A DNA stretch of 64,000 nucleotides, from positions 372,001 to 436,000 of the forward strand of contig NZ_FQUS01000001.1 of NCBI RefSeq assembly GCF_900129315.1. Reading direction: 5' to 3'. This document shows, piece after piece, positions 18,373 to 28,275 of the stretch. The position numbers and the translations under genes were made by a program. The first letter of the stretch is position 1. The number at the start of each line of letters is the position of its first letter. Origin of the DNA: Fodinibius roseus. Its GTDB lineage: Bacteria; Bacteroidota; Rhodothermia; Balneolales; Balneolaceae. The notes beneath the pieces are model-generated. The model searched no databases and was not told where the DNA came from. It was given only the letters and a program-made list of their open reading frames with translations.

Positions 18373-18398
18373 AGCAGGTCAAGGCAGAGCGTACGAAG

Positions 18399-18425
18399 TC
18401 GCGGCCCGGAGGCCTGAGGGCGCGA
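18399..18425 (+). other. GC-rich hairpin between ThuA-like and GNAT genes
   Basis: The sequence can pair tcgc with gcga and gccc with gggc around ggaggcctga. It is not followed by a T-run, so it is not a typical intrinsic terminator, and it ends 15 bp before the next ATG, where it could affect translation. Confidence 0.35.
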
Positions 18426-18440
18426 AACTAAATTATCTAC

Positions 18441-19292
18441 ATGAAAAAAGAATATGCAGATTCCCTATTGACGCAGGACGACATTGATGAGGCTTTTCGC
18501 CTGAGTTCACAGGTTGGCTGGAATCAAACAAAATCCGAATGGGCACGCCTGATAGAACTGAATCCGGAGACCTGCTTCGCTATCCGGGATGAGGAACGGC
18601 TGGTTGGATCGGCGACGCTGGCTACCTTTGGCACTTACTTGGGATGGATCGGCATGGTGATCGTTGACCAATCCTGTCGGGGCCTGGGAATGGGAAAACA
18701 GCTGCTGGAAACGGTCATCGCTGCCGGCCGGGAGCAGGGATGTGATATTATAGGCCTGGATGCGACCGACCAGGGCAGACCGCTTTACAGGCAGTATGGG
18801 TTTTGTGATGTTCGAGCCATCGATCGCTGGTCGGGAAGGCTCACCGGCCGGGCGAAGGATGAAGCGGTTGTAAACCTGAAAGAACATCACCTGGCAGAAG
18901 CCCTCCGGCTTGATCGCCAGTGGAGTGGCTGTGACAGGGGAAGACTTATTCGCCATCTGTTTTATGAAGATACCGTACGGGGATTGGGATGGATCCCCAA
19001 AAATAAATTGAAAGGGATGGCCTTTATACGCGAGGGTCGGGAATACGATCATTTGGGTCCCATCATGGCGGATACTACGAAAGGGTTTACTGACTTGCTC
19101 AGCGCAGCGTCCGGGGTGCTGCAGGGAAAGCCGGTTCTGCTTGACTGTATCAGGCGCAGAGAAACTTCGGCTCTGCTCGAGGAATATGGCCTGGAGGTGC
19201 AGCGAAGCTTAACACGAATGACGCTGGATAAACCCAGAGAAGTACTTAACAGACCAGAACTCCGCGCTGCCGTGTCGTTTGAGTGGGGATAA
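18441..19292 (+). CDS. GNAT-family N-acetyltransferase, two-domain type
   Basis: This 283-residue protein has an N-terminal GNAT fold (about 8-135) with the acetyl-CoA loop SCRGLGMGKQLLE and the strand PLYRQYGFCDV. A second, GNAT-like C-terminal half follows (GVLQGKPVLLDCIRRRE, LLEEYGLEVQRSLTRM). This layout matches bacterial two-domain GNAT proteins of unknown substrate. It is soluble and cytoplasmic. The gene stands 68 bp after the ThuA-like gene, but its product has no evident link to the sugar pathway. Confidence 0.85.
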   Translation: MKKEYADSLLTQDDIDEAFRLSSQVGWNQTKSEWARLIELNPETCFAIRDEERLVGSATLATFGTYLGWIGMVIVDQSCRGLGMGKQLLETVIAAGREQGCDIIGLDATDQGRPLYRQYGFCDVRAIDRWSGRLTGRAKDEAVVNLKEHHLAEALRLDRQWSGCDRGRLIRHLFYEDTVRGLGWIPKNKLKGMAFIREGREYDHLGPIMADTTKGFTDLLSAASGVLQGKPVLLDCIRRRETSALLEEYGLEVQRSLTRMTLDKPREVLNRPELRAAVSFEWG

Positions 19293-19496
19293 GGTTTAGC
19301 ATACAGAGGTGAGTTGCTTTTAAATTATAATTTAATAATATAGAGGAACCACAAAAACAAAACACAGAAAAACGGAAAACGCCTGCCGAACAGGCCGCTT
19401 GCCACGGAAAAAAGGGAAAAGCCTGTCTAATTAAAATTTATTTAGTAGATTATCGGATCCACCCCTGTTTTTAAAAACAATGAATGGAAAGTGCTC

Positions 19497-20099
19497 ATGA
19501 GTTATAACAATATTGAAAAGGATAGATCAGAAGGAAAAGGCGATGGGCTACGCCTCTGGGAATCCTTGTGCGGGGGAGAAAAAAAAGCGCTGGATGATTT
19601 ATTCCGATTATACTACACGCCATTGTACGACTACGGAATTAAGATCATATCAAACGAAAATATCGTCAAGGACGCTATTCAAGAATTATTTCTAAAATTA
19701 TGGAAGACGCACAGTTCTTTAAATACAACTCCTCGTTCTGTCAGAGCTTACTTGCTGGTTTCCCTCCGGCGAATCCTGTTTCGCAGCCTCAATAGGAAAC
19801 AGAAGTGTGATGAGCGAAACCGGAAGTACCTTGATAATGCTTTTAGAAATAATTTTACGCAGGAAGACCTGATGATCCGCAGTGAAACAGATGAGAAAAA
19901 GAAGAAGATTCTCCTTAAGGCTATCAACAGGCTGAATAAGCGGCAAAAAGAGACGCTTTTCCTCAGATACTACCACGGACTTACTAATGAGGAGATTGCT
20001 GACGTCCTTTGTATCAACCGTCAGAGTGTTAAAAATAACCTTTACCGGGCGCTGAAAAATCTGAGAGGCATTATCACATCTGTTCCTGATTCCGTGTAA
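19497..20099 (+). CDS. ECF RNA polymerase sigma factor (FecI type, SusCD-linked)
   Basis: This sigma factor of about 200 residues has region 2 (YTPLYDYGIKIISNENIVKD, then AIQELFLKLWKTH) and region 4 (INRLNKRQKETLFLRYYHG, then LTNEEIADVLCINRQSVKNN). It is followed by a FecR-type anti-sigma and a SusC/SusD pair, the standard Bacteroidota arrangement in which substrate binding at SusC releases the sigma factor. An alternative GTG start at 19491 adds two residues. The 184-bp gap to fecR contains gtgtcttata, a possible -10 element for a separate promoter. Confidence 0.92.
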   Translation: MSYNNIEKDRSEGKGDGLRLWESLCGGEKKALDDLFRLYYTPLYDYGIKIISNENIVKDAIQELFLKLWKTHSSLNTTPRSVRAYLLVSLRRILFRSLNRKQKCDERNRKYLDNAFRNNFTQEDLMIRSETDEKKKKILLKAINRLNKRQKETLFLRYYHGLTNEEIADVLCINRQSVKNNLYRALKNLRGIITSVPDSV

Positions 20100-20283
20100 C
20101 TGTACAGTCCCCTTTTTTTATACTTATCTAAAATTTGCACGCACTTTCCTGCGTATTCCTCTAATTCCTTTTAAAAAAAAGAAATTTGAGTACTCACACT
20201 TTTTGACTGTGTCTTATAGGTTGAAGTAATGAAGGGAAACTCCCGATTACAAGAAACGGAAACCTATATACCATTACAGAGTT

Positions 20284-21378
20284 GTGTCGAAGAACGAAGA
20301 AGAAATAGAAAGATTACTGGCTGATGATTCATTTGTTGCCTGGATAGAAGGGAGCGCCTCTGAGAAGGAGATTGCCAAATGGCGCGCATGGTTGGAAAAT
20401 GACCCGGCCCGAAAACAAATATTGAAAGAGGCACAATCGTTTCACGGGGAAATTGATTTTAAAGGATCCCGCCGGCCTGAAGTGGATACGGAGCTGTATC
20501 GGTTGAAAGAAGCCGTCGATAATTTTGAGAGGTCGGCTGAACGGGAAAACGAGACTGCTATTTTCCGTATTCATCACAAAACAAGCTATTCCAATGTTGC
20601 AGCTGTTATTCTTCTTCTGGTAACAGTATTGAGTATAGCAACATTTATAAATCCGCCTGAGGTATACCAGTCCGATTCTCTTGAGAATGCGCCCCGGGAA
20701 CTAATTACTGCGACCACCCAAAACGGCCAGCAAAAAGCGTTGGCTCTTTCTGATGGCTCAAAAATTATTCTTAATGCCAATTCCAGTTTAACATATCCTT
20801 CCCAATATACCGGAGGTGATTTGGAAGTATCACTGGAAGGGGAGGCTTATTTTAACATCGTAAATAACCCGGGCTCCGGGAAACGCTCCTTTTCTGTTAA
20901 CGTGCCCGGGGGCGCAGTGGAAGTGGTGGGCACAAAGTTTAATGTCAATACCTATGATCAGACTACGGAAGTCGTGCTGGTAGAGGGACGCGTGGATGTG
21001 AAGATGAGGGATAGGCTGAGCCGGGTTAAGGATTCATACGTCATGGCACCCGGGGAAATGAGTCGAATGTCCCTGCCTGATGGAACTATTAACACTACGA
21101 GGGTGGAATCTGATATGTATGTTGCCTGGACACAGGATAAGCTGGTTTTTGACCGGACACCTCTTGCAGAGGTAGCCAAGCGCATTAAGGATATCTATGG
21201 AGTTGATTTCCAGTTGAACGACTATGAGTTAAGAGAAACGTTGGTTTCAGGTTCACTTCCCAATAACAATATCAATGTGTTTTTAAATACGCTGGAAAAT
21301 ATGCTGGAGCGTCCAGTCACTAATAAGAACGGAGTAATAATACTTGGGGAACAGAAGTCCGAGACCAATCATGAATAA
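20284..21378 (+). CDS. FecR-family anti-sigma factor
   Basis: This 364-residue membrane protein has a cytoplasmic N-terminal part (about 1-95), one transmembrane helix (about 102-121, VAAVILLLVTVLSIATFI) and a FecR domain (ITATTQNGQQKALALSDGSK, then FSVNVPGGAVEVVGTKFNV). A C-terminal DUF4974-type domain (FDRTPLAEVAKRIKDIYGVD) contacts the signalling domain of SusC. The start is a GTG. It overlaps the following SusC gene, so the two are co-translated. Confidence 0.92.
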   Translation: MSKNEEEIERLLADDSFVAWIEGSASEKEIAKWRAWLENDPARKQILKEAQSFHGEIDFKGSRRPEVDTELYRLKEAVDNFERSAERENETAIFRIHHKTSYSNVAAVILLLVTVLSIATFINPPEVYQSDSLENAPRELITATTQNGQQKALALSDGSKIILNANSSLTYPSQYTGGDLEVSLEGEAYFNIVNNPGSGKRSFSVNVPGGAVEVVGTKFNVNTYDQTTEVVLVEGRVDVKMRDRLSRVKDSYVMAPGEMSRMSLPDGTINTTRVESDMYVAWTQDKLVFDRTPLAEVAKRIKDIYGVDFQLNDYELRETLVSGSLPNNNINVFLNTLENMLERPVTNKNGVIILGEQKSETNHE

Positions 21379-24300
21379 TATCAAATCCAATCCAAACCTA
21401 ACGATGAGATACACGATTATGAAAAGGATGATACTATTAATAGCAGGATGGTGCCTGATGGGCCAATTCTCTCTCCATGCTCAGGATATCGAAAATGTCT
21501 TGACGATGAAAGAGCAGATAAAAAAATATGAAAATACGCTATCCCTGGAAGAATCACTCAGGCTTTTAGAAAACAAGTACGATGTTACTTTTTTCTATAA
21601 AAGTATGCTGGTGGAGGACAAGGTGATTCCAAAAAAAATTACGGAGGCAAAGGATTTTCAAACGGCTTTAACTGAACTTGCCAGGTTTCTGAAGATAGAA
21701 TATGAACAAGTTGGTCCCCGTAGCTTCCATTTATCATCCCCTGAACTTTTGCCGGTACCGGCAAAAAAGGTACAGGAAACGATTCGTGGGACGGTAACCG
21801 ACGTCCGCACCGGGGAGACTCTTCCGGGAGTGAATGTAATAGTTAAAGGTACACCCTCGACAGGTACGGCGACTAACCTTGACGGAAGTTATGAACTTAC
21901 GGTCGAGAGCCTGCAGGATACGCTTCGTTTTTCTTTTGTAGGTTTTGCCACACAGGAAGTCCCAATAAACGGGCGAACAGTGATTGATATCGCACTGGAA
22001 TCGCAAATGGTGGCAGGTGATGAAATGATAGTGGTCGGATATGGTTCGGTGCAGAGAAGTGATCTGACCGGTTCCGTACAGCGGATAAGCGGTGAAACCT
22101 TTGAAAGTCAAGGTGTGACTAATGTTTCCGATATGCTTGCAGGTACGATAGCGGGATTTAATGCAAATCAACAAACAGGTGCTGCCGGTGGCAGTTCAAT
22201 GGAAATAAGGGGACGAAATTCGTTGACAGCCGGGACCAATCCGATGATAGTCGTTGACGGGAATATATTTAACGGAAGCTTGCGGGATATAAATCCGAAT
22301 GATGTGGAGTCTATTGATGTCTTGAAAGATGCCAGTTCTGCCGCTATTTATGGTGCCCAGGCAGCTTCAGGCGTCATTCTTATTACAACAAAAAGAGGGA
22401 CGGAAGGTAAACCCACCATTAACTTTACAACAAGAATAGGCCGCACAGATGTAAGAACCGACCGTTATGCGCCAAAGAATGCTGACGAATATGTCCAGTT
22501 CAGGCAAGACTACTACAGGAATCAGCTTGATTCTCCGCCGTATGAATATTACAGTCATCCTGAAAACCTCCCGGAAGGGGTAACTATTGATGACTGGCGT
22601 AATTTAGCTTCCGGTACTCCGAATGAGGATAATTTAACCGAGTGGATGAATCGCATGAACTTCTTTGCAGTTGAACAGGAAGGGTATCGCGAAGGCAGGG
22701 AAATAAACTGGTACGACAAGACTATGCCGGGCGGCATGCAGCTGGAGGGTGATATAAGTATCTCCGGAGGGTCCGAAAACTCACAATATTACTGGTCAAT
22801 CGGATATATAGATAATGAAGGCATGATAGCCGGGGATCAATTTTCGGCCCTGCGAACAAGGCTGAACCTTGATTTTCAGATAACGGATTGGTTGACAGCC
22901 GGAACAAATTTGCAGTATTCTGATCGTGATGAAAGTGCCGTACCGGCTAGCTTGTCTGAAATGTATCAAGTGAGTCCATTTGGACGAATGTACCGTGATG
23001 ACGGTTCTCTGGAATGGTGGCCCGGTGAACAACGAACAGCTATCAACCCGCTGATAAATACCCTGGGTCAGGACCGGTCCCGAAAACTGTCAAACCTTTT
23101 TGGGTCGCTGTATGCTGAAGTTTCGCTGCCATTCGGCATTACCCACGAGGTCTCATTTCAACCGCGTATACAAAACGTGCGAGAGTTGAACTATTGGTCT
23201 CCCGAAACGCTAATCGGGGGCAACAGTTATACAGGTGGACGCGCAACCCGCATGGATCATGATTCTTTTGAATGGATGCTGGATAACCTGTTAAAATGGA
23301 ACAGAGATTTCGGAGTACACAGTTTTGATGTTACGCTCCTGCATTCTGCCGAGAAGTTCCTGACCTGGCAAAATGATCTGTCCAATAATACCTTCAGTCC
23401 CTCCCCGGCTCTGGGATACTCAGGGCTGGATTACGGCAACAATGCTGCTTTGAGTGTTAATGACACCCAGGTCACCGGAGATGCCATGATGGGCCGATTG
23501 AATTATACTTTAATGGACAGATATCTGTTTACGGCCTCTGTACGGCGAGATGGGTATTCCGCCTTTGGTCAGGAGAATCCCAGAGCCGTATTCCCGGCCG
23601 GTGCCTTTGCCTGGAGAATATCCGAGGAAGACTTTTTCAATATTGATTTGATAAATGATCTTAAAATAAGGCTGTCATATGGTGTCAACGGGAACCGATC
23701 TATTGGAGCTTATTCCTCGCTGGCACGGTTGGCATCAAACAGATATTCCAATGGTTCAACGATAAATGTGGGTGTGTACACCAATTCTCTGTCAAATCCC
23801 GGACTGAGATGGGAAGAAACCGAATCCTATAATATGGGACTGGATATTGCCCTGCTTGAAGACCGAATCAATCTCAGTCTCGATTATTACGATATGACTA
23901 CAACTAATTTGTTAGTGAATCGTACGCTGCCCATAAGCACGGGGTTTAACAACATCACTGACAATATAGGTGAATTGGCGAACAGAGGTTTTGAGATGAC
24001 GGTGCATACAAACAATTATACCTCCTCTGATATCAGCTGGAGGTCAAGCCTGAACTTCTCGCTTAACCGGAATGAAATCACGCAGCTTTTCGGAGATACA
24101 GGAACCTACACGTTAGTGGGTGAAGAGTATGAGGGAGAGCTGCCTGACTATACTAATGAATGGTTTCCCGGTCGTGCTGTTGATGTAATCTGGGACTATG
24201 AGAGAATAGGTATATGGCAGGAAGAAGAAGTGGATGCTGCCGCTGAATACAACCAGATTCCCGGTGATATTAAAGTGAGGGACTTAGATGGTAATCAGCT

Positions 24301-24796
24301 CTATGAGGAGGATTACGATAAACAGTTTATCGGTCATACCGAACCGCGATATCGCATCGGTTTGAGAAATGAAGTGGATTTTTTGGGTAACTTTTCCGCT
24401 TCCGTATTTGTACGGGCTGATCTCGGTCATAAGGCTGAGTTTGAAGGACCGGGATTTGGTGGGAGTTCAACACATGAACGCCATAGCATAGAACCTTACC
24501 CATACTGGACCAAAGAGAATCGCAGTAATGAATATCCTTCCTTACATCATAACCCTAATGATTTTGCGGGCGGTTATACCTTTTGGAAGGATGCCTCATT
24601 TGTGAGAGTTCAGGATGTTTCTCTGTCTTACAACCTGCCGTCATCCATAGCTCAACAAGTTGATTTGCAGAGTGTGCGCATTTTTGGTTCCGTTCGGAAT
24701 CTGGCGACCTTTACAAATTGGCCCGGTTGGGACCCTGAATCTTTAAACAGTCCTATGCCAAGGACTTTTTCGCTCGGACTAAATGTATCACTTTAA
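21371..24796 (+). CDS. SusC/RagA-type TonB-linked outer-membrane transporter
   Basis: This transporter of about 1141 residues has a signal peptide (MKRMILLIAGWCLM, then FSLHAQ) and an N-terminal STN domain that signals to FecR (SLEESLRLLENKYDVTFFYK). A carboxypeptidase-regulatory-like domain (GETLPGVNVIVKGT), a TonB-box/plug (GDEMIVVGYGSVQRSDLTGS, then DASSAAIYGAQAASGVILI) and a 22-strand barrel follow. The start codon is uncertain: ATGs occur at 21371, 21404 and 21419, all before the signal peptide, and 21371 overlaps fecR by 8 bases. It imports an oligomeric or complex substrate with its SusD partner; the ligand cannot be read from the sequence. Confidence 0.95.
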   Translation: MNNIKSNPNLTMRYTIMKRMILLIAGWCLMGQFSLHAQDIENVLTMKEQIKKYENTLSLEESLRLLENKYDVTFFYKSMLVEDKVIPKKITEAKDFQTALTELARFLKIEYEQVGPRSFHLSSPELLPVPAKKVQETIRGTVTDVRTGETLPGVNVIVKGTPSTGTATNLDGSYELTVESLQDTLRFSFVGFATQEVPINGRTVIDIALESQMVAGDEMIVVGYGSVQRSDLTGSVQRISGETFESQGVTNVSDMLAGTIAGFNANQQTGAAGGSSMEIRGRNSLTAGTNPMIVVDGNIFNGSLRDINPNDVESIDVLKDASSAAIYGAQAASGVILITTKRGTEGKPTINFTTRIGRTDVRTDRYAPKNADEYVQFRQDYYRNQLDSPPYEYYSHPENLPEGVTIDDWRNLASGTPNEDNLTEWMNRMNFFAVEQEGYREGREINWYDKTMPGGMQLEGDISISGGSENSQYYWSIGYIDNEGMIAGDQFSALRTRLNLDFQITDWLTAGTNLQYSDRDESAVPASLSEMYQVSPFGRMYRDDGSLEWWPGEQRTAINPLINTLGQDRSRKLSNLFGSLYAEVSLPFGITHEVSFQPRIQNVRELNYWSPETLIGGNSYTGGRATRMDHDSFEWMLDNLLKWNRDFGVHSFDVTLLHSAEKFLTWQNDLSNNTFSPSPALGYSGLDYGNNAALSVNDTQVTGDAMMGRLNYTLMDRYLFTASVRRDGYSAFGQENPRAVFPAGAFAWRISEEDFFNIDLINDLKIRLSYGVNGNRSIGAYSSLARLASNRYSNGSTINVGVYTNSLSNPGLRWEETESYNMGLDIALLEDRINLSLDYYDMTTTNLLVNRTLPISTGFNNITDNIGELANRGFEMTVHTNNYTSSDISWRSSLNFSLNRNEITQLFGDTGTYTLVGEEYEGELPDYTNEWFPGRAVDVIWDYERIGIWQEEEVDAAAEYNQIPGDIKVRDLDGNQLYEEDYDKQFIGHTEPRYRIGLRNEVDFLGNFSASVFVRADLGHKAEFEGPGFGGSSTHERHSIEPYPYWTKENRSNEYPSLHHNPNDFAGGYTFWKDASFVRVQDVSLSYNLPSSIAQQVDLQSVRIFGSVRNLATFTNWPGWDPESLNSPMPRTFSLGLNVSL

Positions 24797-24839
24797 TAAA
24801 ATAAATGAAGTGAATAAAATTGAACTTAATGAACTAATT

Positions 24840-26747
24840 ATGAAACGATTTATAAAATATCCAATATTTTTAACTGTATTGTTTCTGACCCTAACGGCAT
24901 GTTCAGAAAATTTTCTGGAACCCGAACCGAAATCCTTTTTTGCCCCTGAAAATGTATATACGGATAAATCAGGCTTTGAAGCTCAGTTGGTAACATTGAG
25001 AAAAAATCTTACCAGGGAGCATTCCGGACCGAGAGGCACTGCATTGATCCATTCCCAATGGATTTTTGGAGAAACCCATATAGGTGGAGCTTTTATGCAC
25101 TTCAATCGTGACTTAGGTCCGATTACATCAAGCGACTGGTTTGAAATTAACGGTACTATTGAGGACATGTATCGATTTATTAAAGATGCAAACGTTGTTA
25201 TTTCCCGTATTAATGATATAGAATGGGACAACCAGGGGGATAAAGAGCTCATATTGGCTGAAGCCTTGTGGCACCGCGCCTATTGGTACAACCGAATGGT
25301 GAACTCATATGGTGATGTACCCTGGATTGGTGAAGAAGTAAGAAGTGCAAGAGTTGACTTCAAAACACACACGCGCGGGGCCATACTGGATAAGATTCAA
25401 TCCGATTTAGAGAATCACGTTATAGGAGTATTACCGACGTCCGCGGAACCCGGTGCGGTTTCAAATGGTGCCGCAAATCATCTGCTTACCAGAGTTGCAA
25501 TGTCCAATGCCGACTGGGATACCGCTATAGAAGCAGCAACGAGAGTCATCGATGGACCATACGATCTGATGACAGATCGTTTCGGCGTTGAGGCGGATGA
25601 TCCAAGACATAACGTTATATGGGATCTGCATCGTGCGGAAAATGTACATGCGGGTGATAATACCGAAACAATTTTAGCTTCTGTTGACAGGTACAGCGAC
25701 CCCGATGATGTTAAAACCAGCGGTAGTTACCGTACGTATAAATATAATCCTTCCTGGCATCATTCCCGTGTTCAGGACAGCGAAGGTGCAGCATGTACCT
25801 ATCGTCCTTCCGAAGCGGAGATGGATACCTTGCTCGGAGCAGCCCAGTGGGATACATTGGGACAGGGTGCTACCAGTGCACCGCCGAATCAGTTTTTTCA
25901 ATATCATGTCTGGGAAGAAAATGGCTATACCTACGAAAATACTCCTGACCTGAGAAGACGCGGGGGGAGCAACTGGTGGGAAATAGATGAAATTCTCTGC
26001 AATGTTCCGGAATCAGTTGATTACGGGCAGCCGGCTCTTACTGCGGCCCAAAATGGTACCATTGGGGGACAACCACCAGGGTTGATACATACTTCATTAT
26101 TTGCTGCCAACGTATATAAAACCTATTATCCAGAGCAAGACGGGACCCCGTGGGGAGGTAATGCCGATCTGTACATCTTCCGCTTGGCTGAAACGCTCCT
26201 TTTGAGAGCTGAAGCTTATTACTGGAATAACCAGCCTGGCCTGGCCGCAGCTGATATCAACAGGGTCAGACAGCGGGCTGGAGCTGAACCGGTCGATGCC
26301 GGCGACGTAACCATCGAGTACATCTTTGATGAGACGATTCGCGAGCTTTTCTTCGAGACCCCGCGGCAAAATGATCTGATAAGAGTGGCTCTGTATGTAG
26401 CGGAAGAAGGTATCCCAACAGAATACGGTACCTTCAGCATGGAAGATTTCGCAAACGACAATTGGGCTTATCAAAGAATTATCCACACCAACGATTTTTA
26501 CCCGCAGTATGAGGGACCTTATGTTGGGGACACCACTCCCATCGGATTCGAACTTCCACTGGGGTGGCAGTATAGGTTTCTTTCAGGTACTACCCCTACT
26601 ATATCGCCCCATCATGTTTTGTGGCCCATAAATGGTGATTTCATACAAGCCAATACGCAGGGTACGATAAATCAAAATCCGGGATATCCGGGTGTTGAAA
26701 GAAATGAACCGCCTCTGGAAACGATTGAGGATGAAGAAACTTACTGA
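24840..26747 (+). CDS. SusD/RagB-type substrate-binding lipoprotein
   Basis: This lipoprotein of about 635 residues has the lipobox TLTACSENF (Cys20-21) and the usual early motif FLEPEPKSFF. TPR-type helices and the SusD signature LAETLLLRAEAYYWNN, then INRVRQRAGAEPV, are present. An upstream ATG at 24783 would put 19 polar residues before the signal peptide, so I start at 24840. It forms the surface lid over SusC. A strong terminator follows the gene, separating it from the aminotransferase genes. Confidence 0.94.
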   Translation: MKRFIKYPIFLTVLFLTLTACSENFLEPEPKSFFAPENVYTDKSGFEAQLVTLRKNLTREHSGPRGTALIHSQWIFGETHIGGAFMHFNRDLGPITSSDWFEINGTIEDMYRFIKDANVVISRINDIEWDNQGDKELILAEALWHRAYWYNRMVNSYGDVPWIGEEVRSARVDFKTHTRGAILDKIQSDLENHVIGVLPTSAEPGAVSNGAANHLLTRVAMSNADWDTAIEAATRVIDGPYDLMTDRFGVEADDPRHNVIWDLHRAENVHAGDNTETILASVDRYSDPDDVKTSGSYRTYKYNPSWHHSRVQDSEGAACTYRPSEAEMDTLLGAAQWDTLGQGATSAPPNQFFQYHVWEENGYTYENTPDLRRRGGSNWWEIDEILCNVPESVDYGQPALTAAQNGTIGGQPPGLIHTSLFAANVYKTYYPEQDGTPWGGNADLYIFRLAETLLLRAEAYYWNNQPGLAAADINRVRQRAGAEPVDAGDVTIEYIFDETIRELFFETPRQNDLIRVALYVAEEGIPTEYGTFSMEDFANDNWAYQRIIHTNDFYPQYEGPYVGDTTPIGFELPLGWQYRFLSGTTPTISPHHVLWPINGDFIQANTQGTINQNPGYPGVERNEPPLETIEDEETY

Positions 26748-26786
26748 TGTTAAGGGGCATTTGTAAGTATTGCTTTATGAACGAAG

Positions 26787-26820
26787 TGCAGCTTGGCATT
26801 TAAGCCAAGCTGCATTTTTC
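26787..26820 (+). terminator. Intrinsic terminator after susD
   Basis: A perfect 11-bp stem (tgcagcttggc and gccaagctgca) with a six-base loop is followed by a run of five T. It should end the sigma/FecR/SusC/SusD transcript. Confidence 0.9.
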
Positions 26821-26875
26821 ACTTTTCGTATTATTGGTTTGCTGATGTGACTGAAGTGTTAAAACTCTTATCACT

Positions 26876-28252
26876 ATGAAAAAGAAAAAATATACAAGAC
26901 GCGAGTTTATCAAACAGAATTCATTAGCCGGCGGTGCGTTTCTGACCCTGGGAGCTACCTCTTCGCTGTTTGCGGGCGGCGTTAAAAAAAGTGATACCCC
27001 GGCGATTCTGGGCGGACCGGCGGTTCGAAGCAACGGCTGGCCGAGCTGGCCCATATGGAACCCTGAAACCGATGAAAAGCAGGTGCTGGAAGTTCTTCGA
27101 AGCGGGGTCTGGTCGCGATCAAAAACCGTTGCCGAATTTGAACAAAAATGGGCCGAAACGGTCGGAGCCAAACGCTGTCTTACTACGGTCAATGGGACCA
27201 ATGCGCTGGTTTGCTCCCTTGCCAACCTGGATATTGGAGGCGGAGATGAAGTTATTGTATCCCCCTATACCTGGATAGCCACCATTCAGGCCATATTACA
27301 AACGGGAGCCATGCCCGTTTTTGCCGATATTGATCCGGAAACTTTTCAAATTGACCCGGTTAAAATCCAGGAGAAAATCACCTCCCGTACTAAAGGCATA
27401 CTTCCGGTCCATATTTTGGGATTACCCGCAGATATGATCCGCATCATGGAAATAGCGAAAAAAAACGAGCTGGTTGTAGTAGAAGACGCCTGCCAGGCCT
27501 GGCTTGCAGAGATTAATAATAAGCAAGTGGGAACGTTCGGAGACGCCGGTTGTTTCAGCTTTCAGAACTCCAAAAATATTCCCATGGGAGAGGGCGGGGC
27601 TATTGTAAGCAATGACGAAGAATTTATGGACAGGTGTTATTCCTATCACAACTGGGGCGGACAACATGGCTCGGTTACAGGGGAGGCTGATTCTGGAAGA
27701 TGGGTTATGTCGGGCACTAAAATGCGGTTGTCAGAATATCAGGCCGCCATCGGACTGGCCCAACTGGAACGGCTGGAGGAACAGACGCTCAAAAGGAGTA
27801 CGAATGCCGAATATTTAAAATCACAAATTAAAGATATTCCGGGCATTCTTCCCTATAAGCTCTACGATCATGTTACCCGGGCCGCTTTTCATCTCTTTCC
27901 GTTTCGATATAAAAAAAACGAGTTCAAGGGATTGGCAAGGTCAGATTTTCTAAGCGCCCTTCGTGCCGAGGGTATTCCGGGGTCGGATGGTTATACGACC
28001 TTGCACGATCAGTCATTCCTGGGTCATGCCTTCAACTCTAAAAACTTTCAAAAGATGTATCCACAGCATATGTTAGACTTGGATAGCTTTCAAGAAAGCA
28101 ATCAGTGTCCTGTTACTGACAGGATATGCAATGAGGAGGCCGTGTGGTTTTCACAACAAATGTTGCTTGCTGACAAATCGGATATGGATGATATTGCGAT
28201 GGCTATTGAAAAGATCTATGAAAATGCCGAAGATATAAAAAATCGAATTTAA
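26876..28252 (+). CDS. Tat-exported DegT/DnrJ/EryC1/StrS aminotransferase, copy 1
   Basis: This 458-residue fold-type I PLP enzyme is of the sugar/cyclitol aminotransferase group. It has a Tat leader (TRREFIKQNSLAGGAFLTLG), an N-terminal substrate region (AILGGPAVRSNGW), VNGTNALVCSL, VVVEDACQAW and the PLP-Lys region SFQNSKNIPMGEGGA (Lys233). Most family members are cytoplasmic and act on nucleotide-linked keto-sugars; a periplasmic, cofactor-carrying form is unusual. It lacks close operon spacing to SusD but is followed within 24 bp by an exported amidohydrolase. The first 362 bases are identical to those of the second copy at 30047. Confidence 0.9.
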   Translation: MKKKKYTRREFIKQNSLAGGAFLTLGATSSLFAGGVKKSDTPAILGGPAVRSNGWPSWPIWNPETDEKQVLEVLRSGVWSRSKTVAEFEQKWAETVGAKRCLTTVNGTNALVCSLANLDIGGGDEVIVSPYTWIATIQAILQTGAMPVFADIDPETFQIDPVKIQEKITSRTKGILPVHILGLPADMIRIMEIAKKNELVVVEDACQAWLAEINNKQVGTFGDAGCFSFQNSKNIPMGEGGAIVSNDEEFMDRCYSYHNWGGQHGSVTGEADSGRWVMSGTKMRLSEYQAAIGLAQLERLEEQTLKRSTNAEYLKSQIKDIPGILPYKLYDHVTRAAFHLFPFRYKKNEFKGLARSDFLSALRAEGIPGSDGYTTLHDQSFLGHAFNSKNFQKMYPQHMLDLDSFQESNQCPVTDRICNEEAVWFSQQMLLADKSDMDDIAMAIEKIYENAEDIKNRI

Positions 28253-28275
28253 ATTCTTAAAAAGTACGTTCTTGT

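Noticed and set aside
19330-19440. Purine-rich low-complexity stretch (accacaaaaacaaaacacag) with a weak direct repeat before the FecI-type sigma gene
   Set aside because: It resembles common A-rich intergenic sequence and has no clear repeat unit or structure.
24783-24839. N-terminal extension of SusD
   Set aside because: It adds a polar stretch before the lipoprotein signal; the ATG at 24840 gives a normal signal.
26800-27225. Long minus-strand open frame inside the first aminotransferase gene, repeated at 30022-30396
   Set aside because: It is a shadow of the real gene; its duplication simply reflects the identical 363-nt tract.
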